This document shows positions 34,149 through 43,133 of a stretch of DNA of 60,592 nucleotides, one piece after another; the stretch's first letter is position 1; each line of letters opens with the position of its first letter. The notes under the pieces were generated by a model. It was not told the origin of the DNA and did not search any database. It saw only the letters and a program-made list of their open reading frames with translations. Position numbers and translations under genes: made by a program. This stretch comes from Planctomycetia bacterium (lineage in GTDB: Bacteria > Planctomycetota > Planctomycetia > Gemmatales > Gemmataceae), in assembly GCA_005799265.1 (NCBI GenBank), contig SYHD01000114.1, positions 1 to 60,592 of the forward strand, written 5' to 3'.

Positions 34149-35170
34149 GCATTCGATGGCGTGAAGAATCCCGACAGGAGATCGGGCTGAAGTTCAACGA
34201 CCCGGCGTCACGGCGGGAGTGGTTGTTCACCGGCTCAAACGACCGCAACGCGATCATCGCAGCGGCGGCGGCAGTGATCCCGGCCATCGATGTCGTCGGC
34301 GGCGTGCCGTTGTTCTACGACCATCACGACATCAAGGAGGAATCGACGGGAGCATGGCGAGTCAAAGTCGAATGGCGAAAGAACCCGACGTATTGGGAAC
34401 TGTCCATCGACACGACGGGCGGCACGGGCAAGATCCTCCAGTCGTTCGCGACGGTGCGCGGCTATGACTGCGAAGGCGCCATGCGGACATTCAACCAGGA
34501 TCCTCGCCAATGGATCGACACCGGCCTGATCTCGAACTTCCAGCGGGCGATCGGCGTCAACGGCAACAACATTGAAGGCGTCGATGTCGTCATCCCGAAG
34601 TTCGATTTCTCGATCAACTACAAGCTGCGTTTGAGCACGTTGTCGTCGCTGTACCTGATGACGCTCTATGACCTGACGGGCAAGGTCAATGACAAAAACT
34701 ATGTGCTGGCATGGAAGGGCCAAACGCTAACCTTCCGGCCCGGCGATCTGCGATTCCTCGGCTCGCCGGCCAAGATTTCGAGCGACGACAACCTCGACAT
34801 CACGTTTCGCTTCAGCGCGTCCAAACGGATCGAGGTGTACACGGCAAGTGCAGTCTGGTTGCCCGGCACCAATTACGACGCCGGCGACCTGGTCGAGCAC
34901 CTCGACGACGACAACGTGCCGCGCGTGTATCGCTGTCTGATTGGCCACACGGCCATCGCCGACAATGAACCGCCCTTCGAGGACTGCTGGGAGCATGCGA
35001 ACCTGACGATCGGTGACAGCTTGCCGATCGAGAAGCGCGGTTGGGAGTACCTGTGGGTGCGTTACGAAGAGGCCCTTGATCGCGAGACGAACCAGATGGT
35101 CCGACGGCCGATCGCGGCCTACGTGGAGCAGGTGTGTCGCTATGGGAATTTTGATCTCCTTGGCATTTAG
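34145..35170 (+). CDS. Distal tail-like protein
   Basis: 341 residues, coupled to the tape measure by ATGA. Beta-rich. It contains ATYTASAVWLPGTNYDAG-like carbohydrate-binding-module segments (VWLPGTNYDAGDLVEHL, VYRCLIGH) in the last third, suggesting a receptor- or surface-contacting tail component. Position is that of a distal tail protein. Confidence 0.65.
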   Translation: MSIRWREESRQEIGLKFNDPASRREWLFTGSNDRNAIIAAAAAVIPAIDVVGGVPLFYDHHDIKEESTGAWRVKVEWRKNPTYWELSIDTTGGTGKILQSFATVRGYDCEGAMRTFNQDPRQWIDTGLISNFQRAIGVNGNNIEGVDVVIPKFDFSINYKLRLSTLSSLYLMTLYDLTGKVNDKNYVLAWKGQTLTFRPGDLRFLGSPAKISSDDNLDITFRFSASKRIEVYTASAVWLPGTNYDAGDLVEHLDDDNVPRVYRCLIGHTAIADNEPPFEDCWEHANLTIGDSLPIEKRGWEYLWVRYEEALDRETNQMVRRPIAAYVEQVCRYGNFDLLGI

Positions 35171-37706
35171 CCTGGTGCTGAGCATGGCGGGCGATCCGTT
35201 TCGAGTCCTGACGCCTGGTGATCCGTTGGGCGCGGGCGAAGGCCCGTTCAACGCCCAGTGGCACAACATGGCGACAGAAGCGATTCGCGTCAGCCAGCGC
35301 GCGACGCCGCCGGGCATGACGCCGCGCGAAGTGGTCAAGGAACGTGACACCGACGTATGGATTGCCAACATCACGGAAGCAGACATCGACGAATACCGGC
35401 CCGCGGGTCTTGGTGATCTGGCGATCTATCCGTCGGAGAACGGCGATTTCCGCGAACGGCTATGCTTCCTGACGCAAAAGCTCAAGAGCGGACGGCCGTT
35501 CGGAATCGTGCAGGAACCGGTTGGGGCGGGAAAGCTCTATGCGTGCAAGCTCGCGGCGGGGCCGGGCGGTCAACCACCTAACAAGAAATGGATGCGCCTT
35601 GTCGGTGATCCCGAGCCGTGGGATGTTCTGCGCACCTACGTCCTCGGCGAACAGGTCATCTACATCGGGCCGGCAAGCCCGTGGACGAGCGGGCAAAGCT
35701 ACATCGTTGGTGACCTGGTTGACGCTGGCAGCATCGTCTATCGTTGCGTGTCAGCGCATGTCGCCAGCTCCGGGAACGCACCACCGGACGCGGATCATTG
35801 GGAGGTGTACGCAGGCAAGCAGTACATCGCGCTGCTCAAGCACAGCGGCCGTGTGCCGCCAACGAACGCTTCCTACTGGCTGGCGAGCGGCGCGCACCGT
35901 GGCATCTGGAACAAGGGCGACACTTATGCGGCTGGCGACATCGTGGTCGAACCGCAACTTGGCCGCATCGTTGTCGATGGCGTGTCGCGGGCCTGGCTGA
36001 ATGTCCAACAAGCCGCGCACCAGCACGCGCGGATCGTTAACGGCGAATTGCAAAGTGCCGAAGAAGGACCGGTTGACATCCTTTGGCGCCAGGGAGGGTT
36101 TGGCAATCAATGGGCGGTAGTCCGCCTGTGTTGCGATTCCCTGACGTTGCCTACGGCGAACGGCGACGCCGGCTTGACCATCCCGGTAATGCTGTGCGAC
36201 GGCGTCGGCTCATACATCTTTCGGCCAGGCGGCGCGCTCATGATGGGCGCGATGACCTGCGTTGGCACGGGCACGCACAGCTATCCGGCTCGAACTGGAA
36301 TCGGGTCCCTGGCATTGGGCGTGATGTGGTCAAGCGGCAATGGCAACTTTTATGCGCCGACTCCCTCGGGAAGCCTCTACGCGCCACCGATGACGTTGGC
36401 GGGCGCGGGTTCAAGAACGCTGCCGCCGACAGGCAACGGCAACCTGAATGCCGGTGCAATGACCAGCATCGGCTTCGGCACTCGCTCCGCGCCGACTCGG
36501 ACGGCTTCGGGCATGCTTGTGCTCGCTCCCCTTGTCTTGTCCTCGAGCAGTGGCACCTACTCCAACACGGCCATGTTCGTGGCGAAGATTTCCAACCCGC
36601 TTTTCGATGCGACCACGGGGCGATGGGTCTACGACTGGATCGAGCAAACGATCAACACATCCACTGGCGCCTACCAGGATCTCGCAGGCGGCAAGGCAGG
36701 CAACACCAGTTCCGGCCCGTTCATGCGCGAGCGGAACAACAATCTGGTCAAGACGCCGCTCTTCAGCTTGGCTCGGCTGCGGGGGCCGTGGAGCGGTCAG
36801 CCGCTTTACGACTTCGAACATTGCTGCACCGACGGGGCCGAAACCGCCAGTGGCTCGCTCATGCTCGGCTCGATGATCTGCGACGGCGACGGAACGTTCA
36901 CCCCACCGCCGCCCAAGGTTGGCTCAGGCACCTTGCTGCTCGGAGCGATGACCTGTGCCGGCACGGGCTACGCCAGCGCGTCCTCAGTCAACGTAGGGGC
37001 TGGCACACCTGAACTCGGCGCAATGGTGTGCATGGCGAAAGGCCTGTCCAGCGCTTTCTCCGTCCATCTCGGCATCGGCAAGCCTCTGTGCAGCGGAATG
37101 TTGCTGGTCGGAACAGGAACCGCGGATGCGCCTGTCTTTGCGGGGACCGGTGCCGGCCTAGCCGGGACGATGTCCTGCGTGGGCAGCGGGCTATCGAGCG
37201 ACTTCTCCGTCAGCATCGGCAATGGTGTCGTTCAGAACGGCACGATGATTTGCGCAGGGCTGGGGACGTTTCTCGCGCCGGTCTATTCAGGCAACGCGGC
37301 CCTGCAATGCGGATCAATGGTCTGTGTCGGAGCCGGTTTGGCGAGTGCCGAGTCGGTGAGTATCGGCACCTGCACGCTGCAACTGAGCGCAATGCTCTGC
37401 ACGGCCAGCGGTCAATTCACTCCGAAGCGAATCGGCACGGGCAACCTGCAACTCGCCGCGATGCTGCTTAACGGCGCGGCCGAGGCGTGGCTCGACACGT
37501 TCGAGGTGTCCGAGGGAGGCGTCGCTGCGGGCGGAATCCATCAGGTGCTTGCCGACATCGGCACCGATGGTGGAGTAGCAGCCGGCGGTAGTCATCAGGT
37601 GCTTGCGGACCTCGGCACCGATGGTGGTGTCGCCCCGGGTGGAAGTCATCAAGTCCTGGCGGACCTCGGCACCGATGGCGGCGTGGCGACCGGCGGAAAC
37701 GACTAG
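35142..37706 (+). CDS. Repeat-rich tail tip/fibre protein
   Basis: 854 residues from the ATG at 35142, which overlaps the upstream gene by 29 bases; a hydrophobic start (MGILISLAFSLVL) may be a signal or the overlap product. Residues about 180-300 contain chitin-binding-like modules (WTSGQSYIVGDLV, IVYRCVSAH, WNKGDTYAAGDIV). From about residue 360 glycine-rich repeats of about 30-37 residues recur (GSLALGVMWSSGNG, GTLLLGAMTCAGTG, GTPELGAMVC). The C-terminus has an 18-residue tandem repeat. It is likely the main surface-binding protein of the tail. Confidence 0.8.
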   Translation: MGILISLAFSLVLSMAGDPFRVLTPGDPLGAGEGPFNAQWHNMATEAIRVSQRATPPGMTPREVVKERDTDVWIANITEADIDEYRPAGLGDLAIYPSENGDFRERLCFLTQKLKSGRPFGIVQEPVGAGKLYACKLAAGPGGQPPNKKWMRLVGDPEPWDVLRTYVLGEQVIYIGPASPWTSGQSYIVGDLVDAGSIVYRCVSAHVASSGNAPPDADHWEVYAGKQYIALLKHSGRVPPTNASYWLASGAHRGIWNKGDTYAAGDIVVEPQLGRIVVDGVSRAWLNVQQAAHQHARIVNGELQSAEEGPVDILWRQGGFGNQWAVVRLCCDSLTLPTANGDAGLTIPVMLCDGVGSYIFRPGGALMMGAMTCVGTGTHSYPARTGIGSLALGVMWSSGNGNFYAPTPSGSLYAPPMTLAGAGSRTLPPTGNGNLNAGAMTSIGFGTRSAPTRTASGMLVLAPLVLSSSSGTYSNTAMFVAKISNPLFDATTGRWVYDWIEQTINTSTGAYQDLAGGKAGNTSSGPFMRERNNNLVKTPLFSLARLRGPWSGQPLYDFEHCCTDGAETASGSLMLGSMICDGDGTFTPPPPKVGSGTLLLGAMTCAGTGYASASSVNVGAGTPELGAMVCMAKGLSSAFSVHLGIGKPLCSGMLLVGTGTADAPVFAGTGAGLAGTMSCVGSGLSSDFSVSIGNGVVQNGTMICAGLGTFLAPVYSGNAALQCGSMVCVGAGLASAESVSIGTCTLQLSAMLCTASGQFTPKRIGTGNLQLAAMLLNGAAEAWLDTFEVSEGGVAAGGIHQVLADIGTDGGVAAGGSHQVLADLGTDGGVAPGGSHQVLADLGTDGGVATGGND
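37515..37703 (+). repeat. 54-bp tandem repeat, 3.5 copies, within the tail-fibre gene
   Basis: Units at 37515-37568, 37569-37622 and 37623-37676 plus a partial at 37677-37703. Each encodes GGVAxGGxHQVLADxGTD. The units are nearly identical at the DNA level, so the copy number is probably variable. Confidence 0.85.
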
Positions 37707-37716
37707 GAGGCGAGCA

Positions 37717-38562
37717 ATGCCCAACGAACTGGTGATCTGTGACGACGCGATTGTGCGGCAGATGGATGTTCTCAGGAACAACCTGCTGAGTGGCGCAAGC
37801 CTGCTTCTTTACAAGACCAACATCACGCCGGCGCATGGCGACGTAATCGGCACATATTCTTCGAGCGAGGCAGATTTCAGCGGCTACAGCGCGGCGACGC
37901 CGTCCTGGTCATCCGTGACGCTTGGCGCCAACCGTGCGAAAAGTACCGGCTCGCCCATCAGTTGGACCAAGAGTGGCGCGACTGGCAACACGATCTACGG
38001 CTATTTACTTCGACGCAACACCGGGACGCTGATCGGGGCACGCAAATATGCCAGCACCATCGACATGAACGACGACGGCGACAACATGACCGTGCAACCG
38101 ATTTGCACGCTCGTCGATCAGGCGATCTTGAATGCAGGCTCATCGAGTTTCGTGTGGTGCAACGGAGCGCTTCAGGAATTCGCCGACGTGCTGGTCGGCA
38201 ATGGCGACGGAATCTGGGCCAACACCCTGCACCTGTTCAAGGATAGCGGCCTGACGCCATCGCGATCCGACACAGCGTCCACCTACACCGCCACCGGCGT
38301 AGAGGCGGATTTCAGTGGGTACGGTGCGGTTGGCATCACCTGGCAAGCCGATGTGCTCGTCAGTGATCAGGTGCGAATCCCGGCCGATCCCATTGTCTGG
38401 ACCAAGAACGGGACCACGGGCAACACGATCTACGGCTACTTCATCCTCGACTACGTCGGCCGCTTAGTCGGCGCGAAGAAGTACGACACGCCCGTGGCCA
38501 TGACCGGCAACGGTCAGCAACACACCGCCCAGGTTGTTTACACGATTGAAAGCGAGCTCTAG
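37717..38562 (+). CDS. Tail-fibre-associated protein with internal duplication
   Basis: 281 residues from ATG 37717 (AGGAGG upstream). Two homologous halves: ADFSGYSAATPSW, WTKSGATGNTIYGYLL and GTLIGARKY in the first, ADFSGYGAVGITW, WTKNGTTGNTIYGYFI and GRLVGAKKY in the second. Each half is beta-rich. Probably a virion surface component. Confidence 0.72.
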   Translation: MPNELVICDDAIVRQMDVLRNNLLSGASLLLYKTNITPAHGDVIGTYSSSEADFSGYSAATPSWSSVTLGANRAKSTGSPISWTKSGATGNTIYGYLLRRNTGTLIGARKYASTIDMNDDGDNMTVQPICTLVDQAILNAGSSSFVWCNGALQEFADVLVGNGDGIWANTLHLFKDSGLTPSRSDTASTYTATGVEADFSGYGAVGITWQADVLVSDQVRIPADPIVWTKNGTTGNTIYGYFILDYVGRLVGAKKYDTPVAMTGNGQQHTAQVVYTIESEL

Positions 38563-38603
38563 CCGAGCGCTAGACTCAAGACCTCAAACTCGAAAGGAAC
38601 GCC

Positions 38604-39005
38604 ATGAAGATTTCCGATTCTGCCCGCAACGCCGCAGTCAACGCCGTGGCCGGCCTCCTCGATGGCGGCTCGTCCAACGCCAACATCACCATCCGCACCG
38701 GCGCAGCGCCCACGAACACGTCCGACCCGGATTCGGGCACGCTCCTGGCGACGCTGCCGATGAGCGATCCCGCCTTCGGCTCGGCGTCGGGCGGCACGGC
38801 AATCGCTGGCGCAATCACCAGCGACACGAACATCGCCGCCACAGGAACCGCTGGCCATTTTCGCGCCAAGGATTCGAGCGGCAACACGGTCTTCCAGGGC
38901 TCGTGCGGCACGTCGGGCGCCGACATCAATTTCGATTCGGTCTCGTTCATCGCCGGCGGCACCTGTGCGATCTCGAGCCTGACGCTCACGCAGCCGGCGT
39001 CGTGA
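38604..39005 (+). CDS. Hypothetical phage structural protein
   Basis: 133 residues, Ser/Thr/Gly/Ala-rich and beta-like (GTLLATLPMSDPAFGSASGG, TAGHFRAKDSSGNTVFQ). Phage-tail-associated family by position; not recognised further. GAAAGGA upstream of the ATG. Confidence 0.65.
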   Translation: MKISDSARNAAVNAVAGLLDGGSSNANITIRTGAAPTNTSDPDSGTLLATLPMSDPAFGSASGGTAIAGAITSDTNIAATGTAGHFRAKDSSGNTVFQGSCGTSGADINFDSVSFIAGGTCAISSLTLTQPAS

Positions 39006-39042
39006 TCGAGGCAACTGACCATCCTAAGGAGGAACTCACTCA

Positions 39043-39249
39043 ATGCTGAGCTTTCCATTTCCAGACATGCAGATTCGTGGAGCGGGGACCGTGAAGCCGC
39101 CGCCCTTGACCGACCAGGACATGGCCGAGATGTGGGGCCGGGCAGAGAAGGTACAAGACCCACAAACTCGCACCGACTTGTTCCGGCTGCTGACCGCAGT
39201 CGAGGCGCTAACCGACACCTTCGACGCATTTGCAAAGGGGAAAAAATGA
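39043..39249 (+). CDS. Small hypothetical protein
   Basis: 68 residues, strong AAGGAGG site. Helical C-terminus (TDLFRLLTAVEALTDTFDAFAKGK). Coupled by overlap to the secreted proline-rich protein gene. Confidence 0.6.
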   Translation: MLSFPFPDMQIRGAGTVKPPPLTDQDMAEMWGRAEKVQDPQTRTDLFRLLTAVEALTDTFDAFAKGKK

Positions 39250-39998
39250 ACGCCGCGTTTGTTCTGTTGGCCGCTTGCACAATTGCGCAGCCGGCCGATC
39301 CGCTCAGGTTGCCCAAAGAGATCAAGGGGCTGCCGGGCAAGTTCATTTCGATCAAGGCCGAGACGATGGGCAAGCAAGTTCGTTGGCGCGCCGTTGATCC
39401 GGGTCTTGAGATCCTTGATGATTTGCCCAGTCTCAAAGAAGGCAAGGAGATTCGCTGCATCGCATGCAAGCCCGGACGCTATCGCGTCGAGGCTTATACG
39501 TCGATCAACGACGAGCCGACGCCGATCGTCGTCTGCACGGTGGTCGTCGGCAATCCGCCTGGCCCGAGCCCACCGCCCAATCCCAATCCACCCAGTCCGA
39601 ACCCGCCGAATCCGACTCCACCGAATCCGCCCATTGATCGGATGGTCGCCAAGTTTTCCGCAGCGCTCGCCACCGATGGCGGCACGACCCCGGTCAACCG
39701 CGCTCAGTTGATCGCGCTGATTGGCCTGTACGAGGCCGCCGCCGACCACGCGGCCAAGCCCGGCATCACGACTGTCGGCATGTTGCTCGAGGACATTCGC
39801 AAAGTCGCCTACGGCGAAGGCGGTCAGCCAGGCCTTATCCGGCCGGACGTGCTCGTCGGCGTGCGGAAGGCAATCTCGGCCGAGGTGGTGAATGTGCTCG
39901 GCGATGAGCCAAGCTCGCAATTGGATGCACCAACGCGAACACGTGCCGTCGACATCTTCCGTCGGATCGCGGCTGCGTTGGCGAAGGTGCAAGCGTGA
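39246..39998 (+). CDS. Secreted protein with proline-rich linker
   Basis: 250 residues from ATG 39246 (GGGGA upstream). A short hydrophobic start (AAFVLLAACTIAQP) looks like a signal sequence. A beta domain (about 20-95) is followed by a PPNP/PSPNPP-rich linker (about 100-125) and a helical C-terminal domain. Unusual for a phage; probably exported or virion-surface. Confidence 0.65.
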   Translation: MNAAFVLLAACTIAQPADPLRLPKEIKGLPGKFISIKAETMGKQVRWRAVDPGLEILDDLPSLKEGKEIRCIACKPGRYRVEAYTSINDEPTPIVVCTVVVGNPPGPSPPPNPNPPSPNPPNPTPPNPPIDRMVAKFSAALATDGGTTPVNRAQLIALIGLYEAAADHAAKPGITTVGMLLEDIRKVAYGEGGQPGLIRPDVLVGVRKAISAEVVNVLGDEPSSQLDAPTRTRAVDIFRRIAAALAKVQA

Positions 39999-40037
39999 GA
40001 AAACGGTTCGCCCGCAACTCGAATTCGGAGGACAGAT

Positions 40038-41147
40038 ATGATTCCCAAGAACTGGAAAGCCTATCTTGTTTGGGCGATCGGCATTGCTGTCATCACGGCC
40101 TTGATCGCGCTCGGCCTCCTTCCGAAGGACACGCCGATGCCTCCACCGCCAGTGCCTGCGTTCGATGAGGCGCAGATCCAAGAGCGGTGCGGCTGGCAGC
40201 GCGACGATGAGGCAGTGAAAACCATCGCCGACGTCTTGGTGTTCAAGGTGTTTGCTAATACGCCGGCTGGCCAGGCGGAAGACCCGTTGCCAGATCACGT
40301 CTACCTTTGGGATTCGTTCAGCAAGGTCCTCGGCCGGGCACCTCCGTCGAAGGACCAGGGGCAAATTGGCTCGTGCGTTTCGTTCGGCACCAACAACGCC
40401 GTGACGTACACGCTTGCAACGCAACTCATGCAGGGCGGCGGCGCAGACCAGTTTCGCGACATCGCCGAGGAGGTGACCTACGGCGGCTCGCGCGTCCAGG
40501 TCGGCGGCGGAAAAATTCGCGGCGATGGGTCCGTCGGCGCCTGGGCAGCACAGTTTGTGAACAAATGGGGCATCGTCGCGCGGGAGAAGCAGGGTCAGTA
40601 TGATCTTTCGACATACAGCGTCCAGCGATGCCGCGAGTTCGGTCAAACCGGCGTGCCCGCACCATTGCAGGACGTGGCGCGGAAGCATCCGGTCAAAGAC
40701 ATCACGCAGGTCAAAAGTTGGGGCGAGGCAAAGAAGGCCTTGGCCTCGGGATACGCAATTGCAGTTTGCTCGAATCAGGGTTTCACGATGCAGCGCGACG
40801 CCAACGGCATTTGCAAGCCAAGCGGGTCGTGGGCTCATTGCATGGCCTTGATCGGATACGCATCGATAAATGGCAAGGAATATGGCCGCATCGAGAACAG
40901 TTGGGGCCCAACCGCGCACACCGGTCCGCTTGGACCCGGTAATCCGCCGCCGTCAGGGTTCTACGCTGACGGACCGTCTGTGATCCACCGAATGCTTCAG
41001 CAAGGCGATTCCTGGGCGTTCTCGGCTGTCCAAGGTTGGCCCGTCCGAAAACTCAACTGGTTTATTCGTCACGACAACCGCGCCGAGCCATTGGAACGGC
41101 TGGCGCTCAACCGACAGAGGGAGGTTCTCTATGCGATGGCTCCTTAG
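40038..41147 (+). CDS. Membrane-anchored papain-like (C1A) cysteine peptidase
   Basis: 369 residues. An N-terminal membrane segment (about 9-27) is followed by a proline stretch. The catalytic set is complete: Gln107 (oxyanion), Cys113 in GQIGSCVSFG, His267 in SWAHCMALIGY and Asn287 in IENSWGP, with papain-like Gln-to-Cys spacing of six. Papain-type peptidases are uncommon in phages. It lies among exported proteins at the end of the late operon, where lysis genes are usually found, and may act on the cell envelope (inference). Confidence 0.85.
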   Translation: MIPKNWKAYLVWAIGIAVITALIALGLLPKDTPMPPPPVPAFDEAQIQERCGWQRDDEAVKTIADVLVFKVFANTPAGQAEDPLPDHVYLWDSFSKVLGRAPPSKDQGQIGSCVSFGTNNAVTYTLATQLMQGGGADQFRDIAEEVTYGGSRVQVGGGKIRGDGSVGAWAAQFVNKWGIVAREKQGQYDLSTYSVQRCREFGQTGVPAPLQDVARKHPVKDITQVKSWGEAKKALASGYAIAVCSNQGFTMQRDANGICKPSGSWAHCMALIGYASINGKEYGRIENSWGPTAHTGPLGPGNPPPSGFYADGPSVIHRMLQQGDSWAFSAVQGWPVRKLNWFIRHDNRAEPLERLALNRQREVLYAMAP

Positions 41148-41676
41148 TTTGGCGATGGCGTTCACGTGGGCGTTCACATGCTGCGCGCAGGATGTGGAGC
41201 TGGCTACGGCCAAGGCCAGTGCGGCGTTTTCACTGACCAAGCTCAAGCGCGACGCCTTGCCCTCCGACGCCAAGGTCAAGGCAGCGGCCATTTTCAAGAA
41301 GCGCCAGGAGGACCGCGACCTCGATTGCCTCAGCGACCTGGGAGAGGCGATCAAGCGAGCGGACGCGGCAAAGAAACCCCTATTCATCCTCGTCGGCATG
41401 GGATGTCACGATGCGCCTGAAATCCGCAAAGGTTTTCCCGACGCGGTGTGGGTGCATGTCGGTGACTCGTTCAACGGTAACTCCACGCCTCGTTTGCTCG
41501 TGCGGCCGATTGGCTCGCCGACGGGAATCCCGTTCTTTCGCAAGGACTTTGGCGCTGGCACGCCTGCCGAGATACGCGAGCTGTTGCGCCAGACGCCCGG
41601 CCGAGTGTCGGCGGAAAGCAAGGCGGGGCCAGCGCCGACCTCTTATCGTCCCGTGCGTGGCAGCGCCAATTGCTGA
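41131..41676 (+). CDS. Secreted hypothetical protein, thioredoxin-fold-like
   Basis: 181 residues, with GGGAGG upstream. A signal-like start (LLSLAMAFTWAFTCCA) precedes a domain in which KPLFILVGMGC could be the first strand of a thioredoxin-like fold with a single cysteine instead of CxxC. It overlaps the peptidase gene and is probably exported alongside it. Confidence 0.6.
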   Translation: MRWLLSLAMAFTWAFTCCAQDVELATAKASAAFSLTKLKRDALPSDAKVKAAAIFKKRQEDRDLDCLSDLGEAIKRADAAKKPLFILVGMGCHDAPEIRKGFPDAVWVHVGDSFNGNSTPRLLVRPIGSPTGIPFFRKDFGAGTPAEIRELLRQTPGRVSAESKAGPAPTSYRPVRGSANC

Positions 41677-41835
41677 CGGTGACTTGATCGGTGCGGTCAT
41701 GCAGCCCAAAGGCTTGGATTTCGCCGGTGCCACAGCAGCGGCAGATGAAGAAATGATCGACGCAAATCGAGTCGGCGTTCACTGTCGAGAAAGATCATGT
41801 CGGTCACCCTGCTCCTAACAAGAGGAGAACACGCT

Positions 41836-42032
41836 ATGCATTTTGAATTCTGCAAGACCGTCGTCTTCAAGACGCCGTCCGAAGCGCTGAGGAACAAAGC
41901 GGCAAACCGCTGCTGGACGTACTCTCCGTCGTATTCGCGCACCTGCCTGAAATCCTGGCGGCCATCAACAATCCCGCGGCGCTGATCGCAGTGATCCTGT
42001 CGCTGCTCCAGCCGCCGAAGACCGCCGTTTGA
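41836..42032 (+). pseudogene. Small membrane protein gene with 1-base frameshift
   Basis: From ATG 41836 (AGAGGAG upstream) the frame gives MHFEFCKTVVFK. One base later the adjacent frame continues coherently as DAVRSAEEQSGKPLLDVLSV, then FAHLPEILAAINNPAALIAV, ending at 42032 with a hydrophobic helix. Restoring one base near 41870 would give a 65-residue protein with one C-terminal membrane helix. Holin-like size, but no family recognised. Confidence 0.55.
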
Positions 42033-42064
42033 GGAAATGTGGTGTTTGCGGGTATGAACTGATT

Positions 42065-42100
42065 GCGGCATCGGGGCATCGGAATGCCATCCGATGCCGC
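42065..42100 (+). terminator. Hairpin at the end of the late genes
   Basis: GCGGCATCGG (42065-42074) pairs with CCGATGCCGC (42091-42100), perfect 10-bp arms, followed by CCATTTT. A good candidate terminator closing the virion operon. The remaining 42101-42358 has no supported gene. Confidence 0.6.
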
Positions 42101-42358
42101 CCATTTTCTCTCGTGTCCGTCACCTGGAGCTGTGCCGGCCTGTCTGAATTCGGCGGAGTAGATCCTTGAGAAATGGACCCTCTTATGATAGATTGACTAT
42201 GAATGGTGATTCCGAGGAGTTGGGACCGACCTGGCGACGGGGAGGAGATCGCCCAATGGGCCGGGTAAGGCGAATGCAGCAAGCCTTTCGAAGCAGGCAT
42301 GGTCTGACGAGTGCCACAATGTATTTTCAGGCTTGTTTTGATTGAGGAGACTTCGCCG

Positions 42359-42778
42359 ATGCCACAGAGACCTAGTGCAATAAGCTTGATGCTCTGCGAC
42401 CAGGTAGCATTCGAACAGGGGACCCAAAAGCCGTTTCTCCTTGGTGTTTTCACTGGTGTGGCCGCCGACGGATTTCCGACGCTACCGCAACGCTTCGACG
42501 TGTTTGCGGCACTTACAGATGGCCAGGGAAAGGTGACAATGACCTTGACCGTCGTTCACCTGGAGTCCAATCAGGAGGTGTATTCCCAAGGAATGATTGT
42601 TAAGTTCCCTGACCCGTTGCGCGTAGTCAACCTGCGTTTCCGGGTTCGCCAACTGCAATATACAGTCCCCGGTACATATCTCTTTTCACTGACGGTAGTG
42701 GAGAAAGAGCACGGCAAAGAGACCAACGTCGAAATCGCTGCCCGGCGTGTGCGTGTTTACGAAGCAGGAGGATCATGA
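42359..42778 (+). CDS. DUF6941-like protein at the start of the cargo locus
   Basis: 139 residues from ATG 42359 with GAGGAG upstream. LMLCDQVAFEQGTQKPFLLGVFTG resembles the DUF6941 pattern (assignment from memory, moderate). A small beta-rich domain without catalytic motifs. It converges on the Hsp90-cyclase gene and forms a pair with the next gene (1-bp gap). Confidence 0.6.
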   Translation: MPQRPSAISLMLCDQVAFEQGTQKPFLLGVFTGVAADGFPTLPQRFDVFAALTDGQGKVTMTLTVVHLESNQEVYSQGMIVKFPDPLRVVNLRFRVRQLQYTVPGTYLFSLTVVEKEHGKETNVEIAARRVRVYEAGGS

Positions 42779-42779
42779 A

Positions 42780-43028
42780 ATGAGTACTCCGAATACTGAC
42801 CCCAAACTGTGTAAGGCACCAACGGCCGACGACTTGGCCGGGACACCGCTCTCCAAGGAAGAGGACAAGCCAACGATTAACGTTCCTGAGTTCCGAGGCA
42901 ACAAGGTACGCAAGCGCGGCGGCCCGGAAAAGGCGCTTCCAACGGTCGACGATCTTGCAGGAATTCCAGTATCTGTTGAAGCGGATGAAGATTTGACGGT
43001 TCGCCCAAGAAGGCGCGTCACGCAGTGA
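42780..43028 (+). CDS. Small charged protein with internal repeat
   Basis: 82 residues. APTADDLAGTPLS and LPTVDDLAGIPVS are an internal duplication (about residues 12-25 and 50-63), in a Lys/Glu/Arg-rich, probably disordered protein. No family recognised. It lies just downstream of the DUF6941-like gene. Confidence 0.55.
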   Translation: MSTPNTDPKLCKAPTADDLAGTPLSKEEDKPTINVPEFRGNKVRKRGGPEKALPTVDDLAGIPVSVEADEDLTVRPRRRVTQ

Positions 43029-43133
43029 TGCGCAGACTCGACAAACGCGCGTTCGGTCCGTTCCAGACAGTCACGCGGTTGAATTCGTTACGGTTCGGTT
43101 GCGTGCGGATGCACCGTTTGGCGACGGGACGCT

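Noticed and set aside
39036-40919. A 627-codon open frame on the minus strand opposite the papain-like peptidase
   Set aside because: The plus-strand frames have ribosome binding sites, catalytic motifs and coupled starts; the minus frame is His/Arg-rich with no domain, typical of an antisense shadow in GC-rich DNA.
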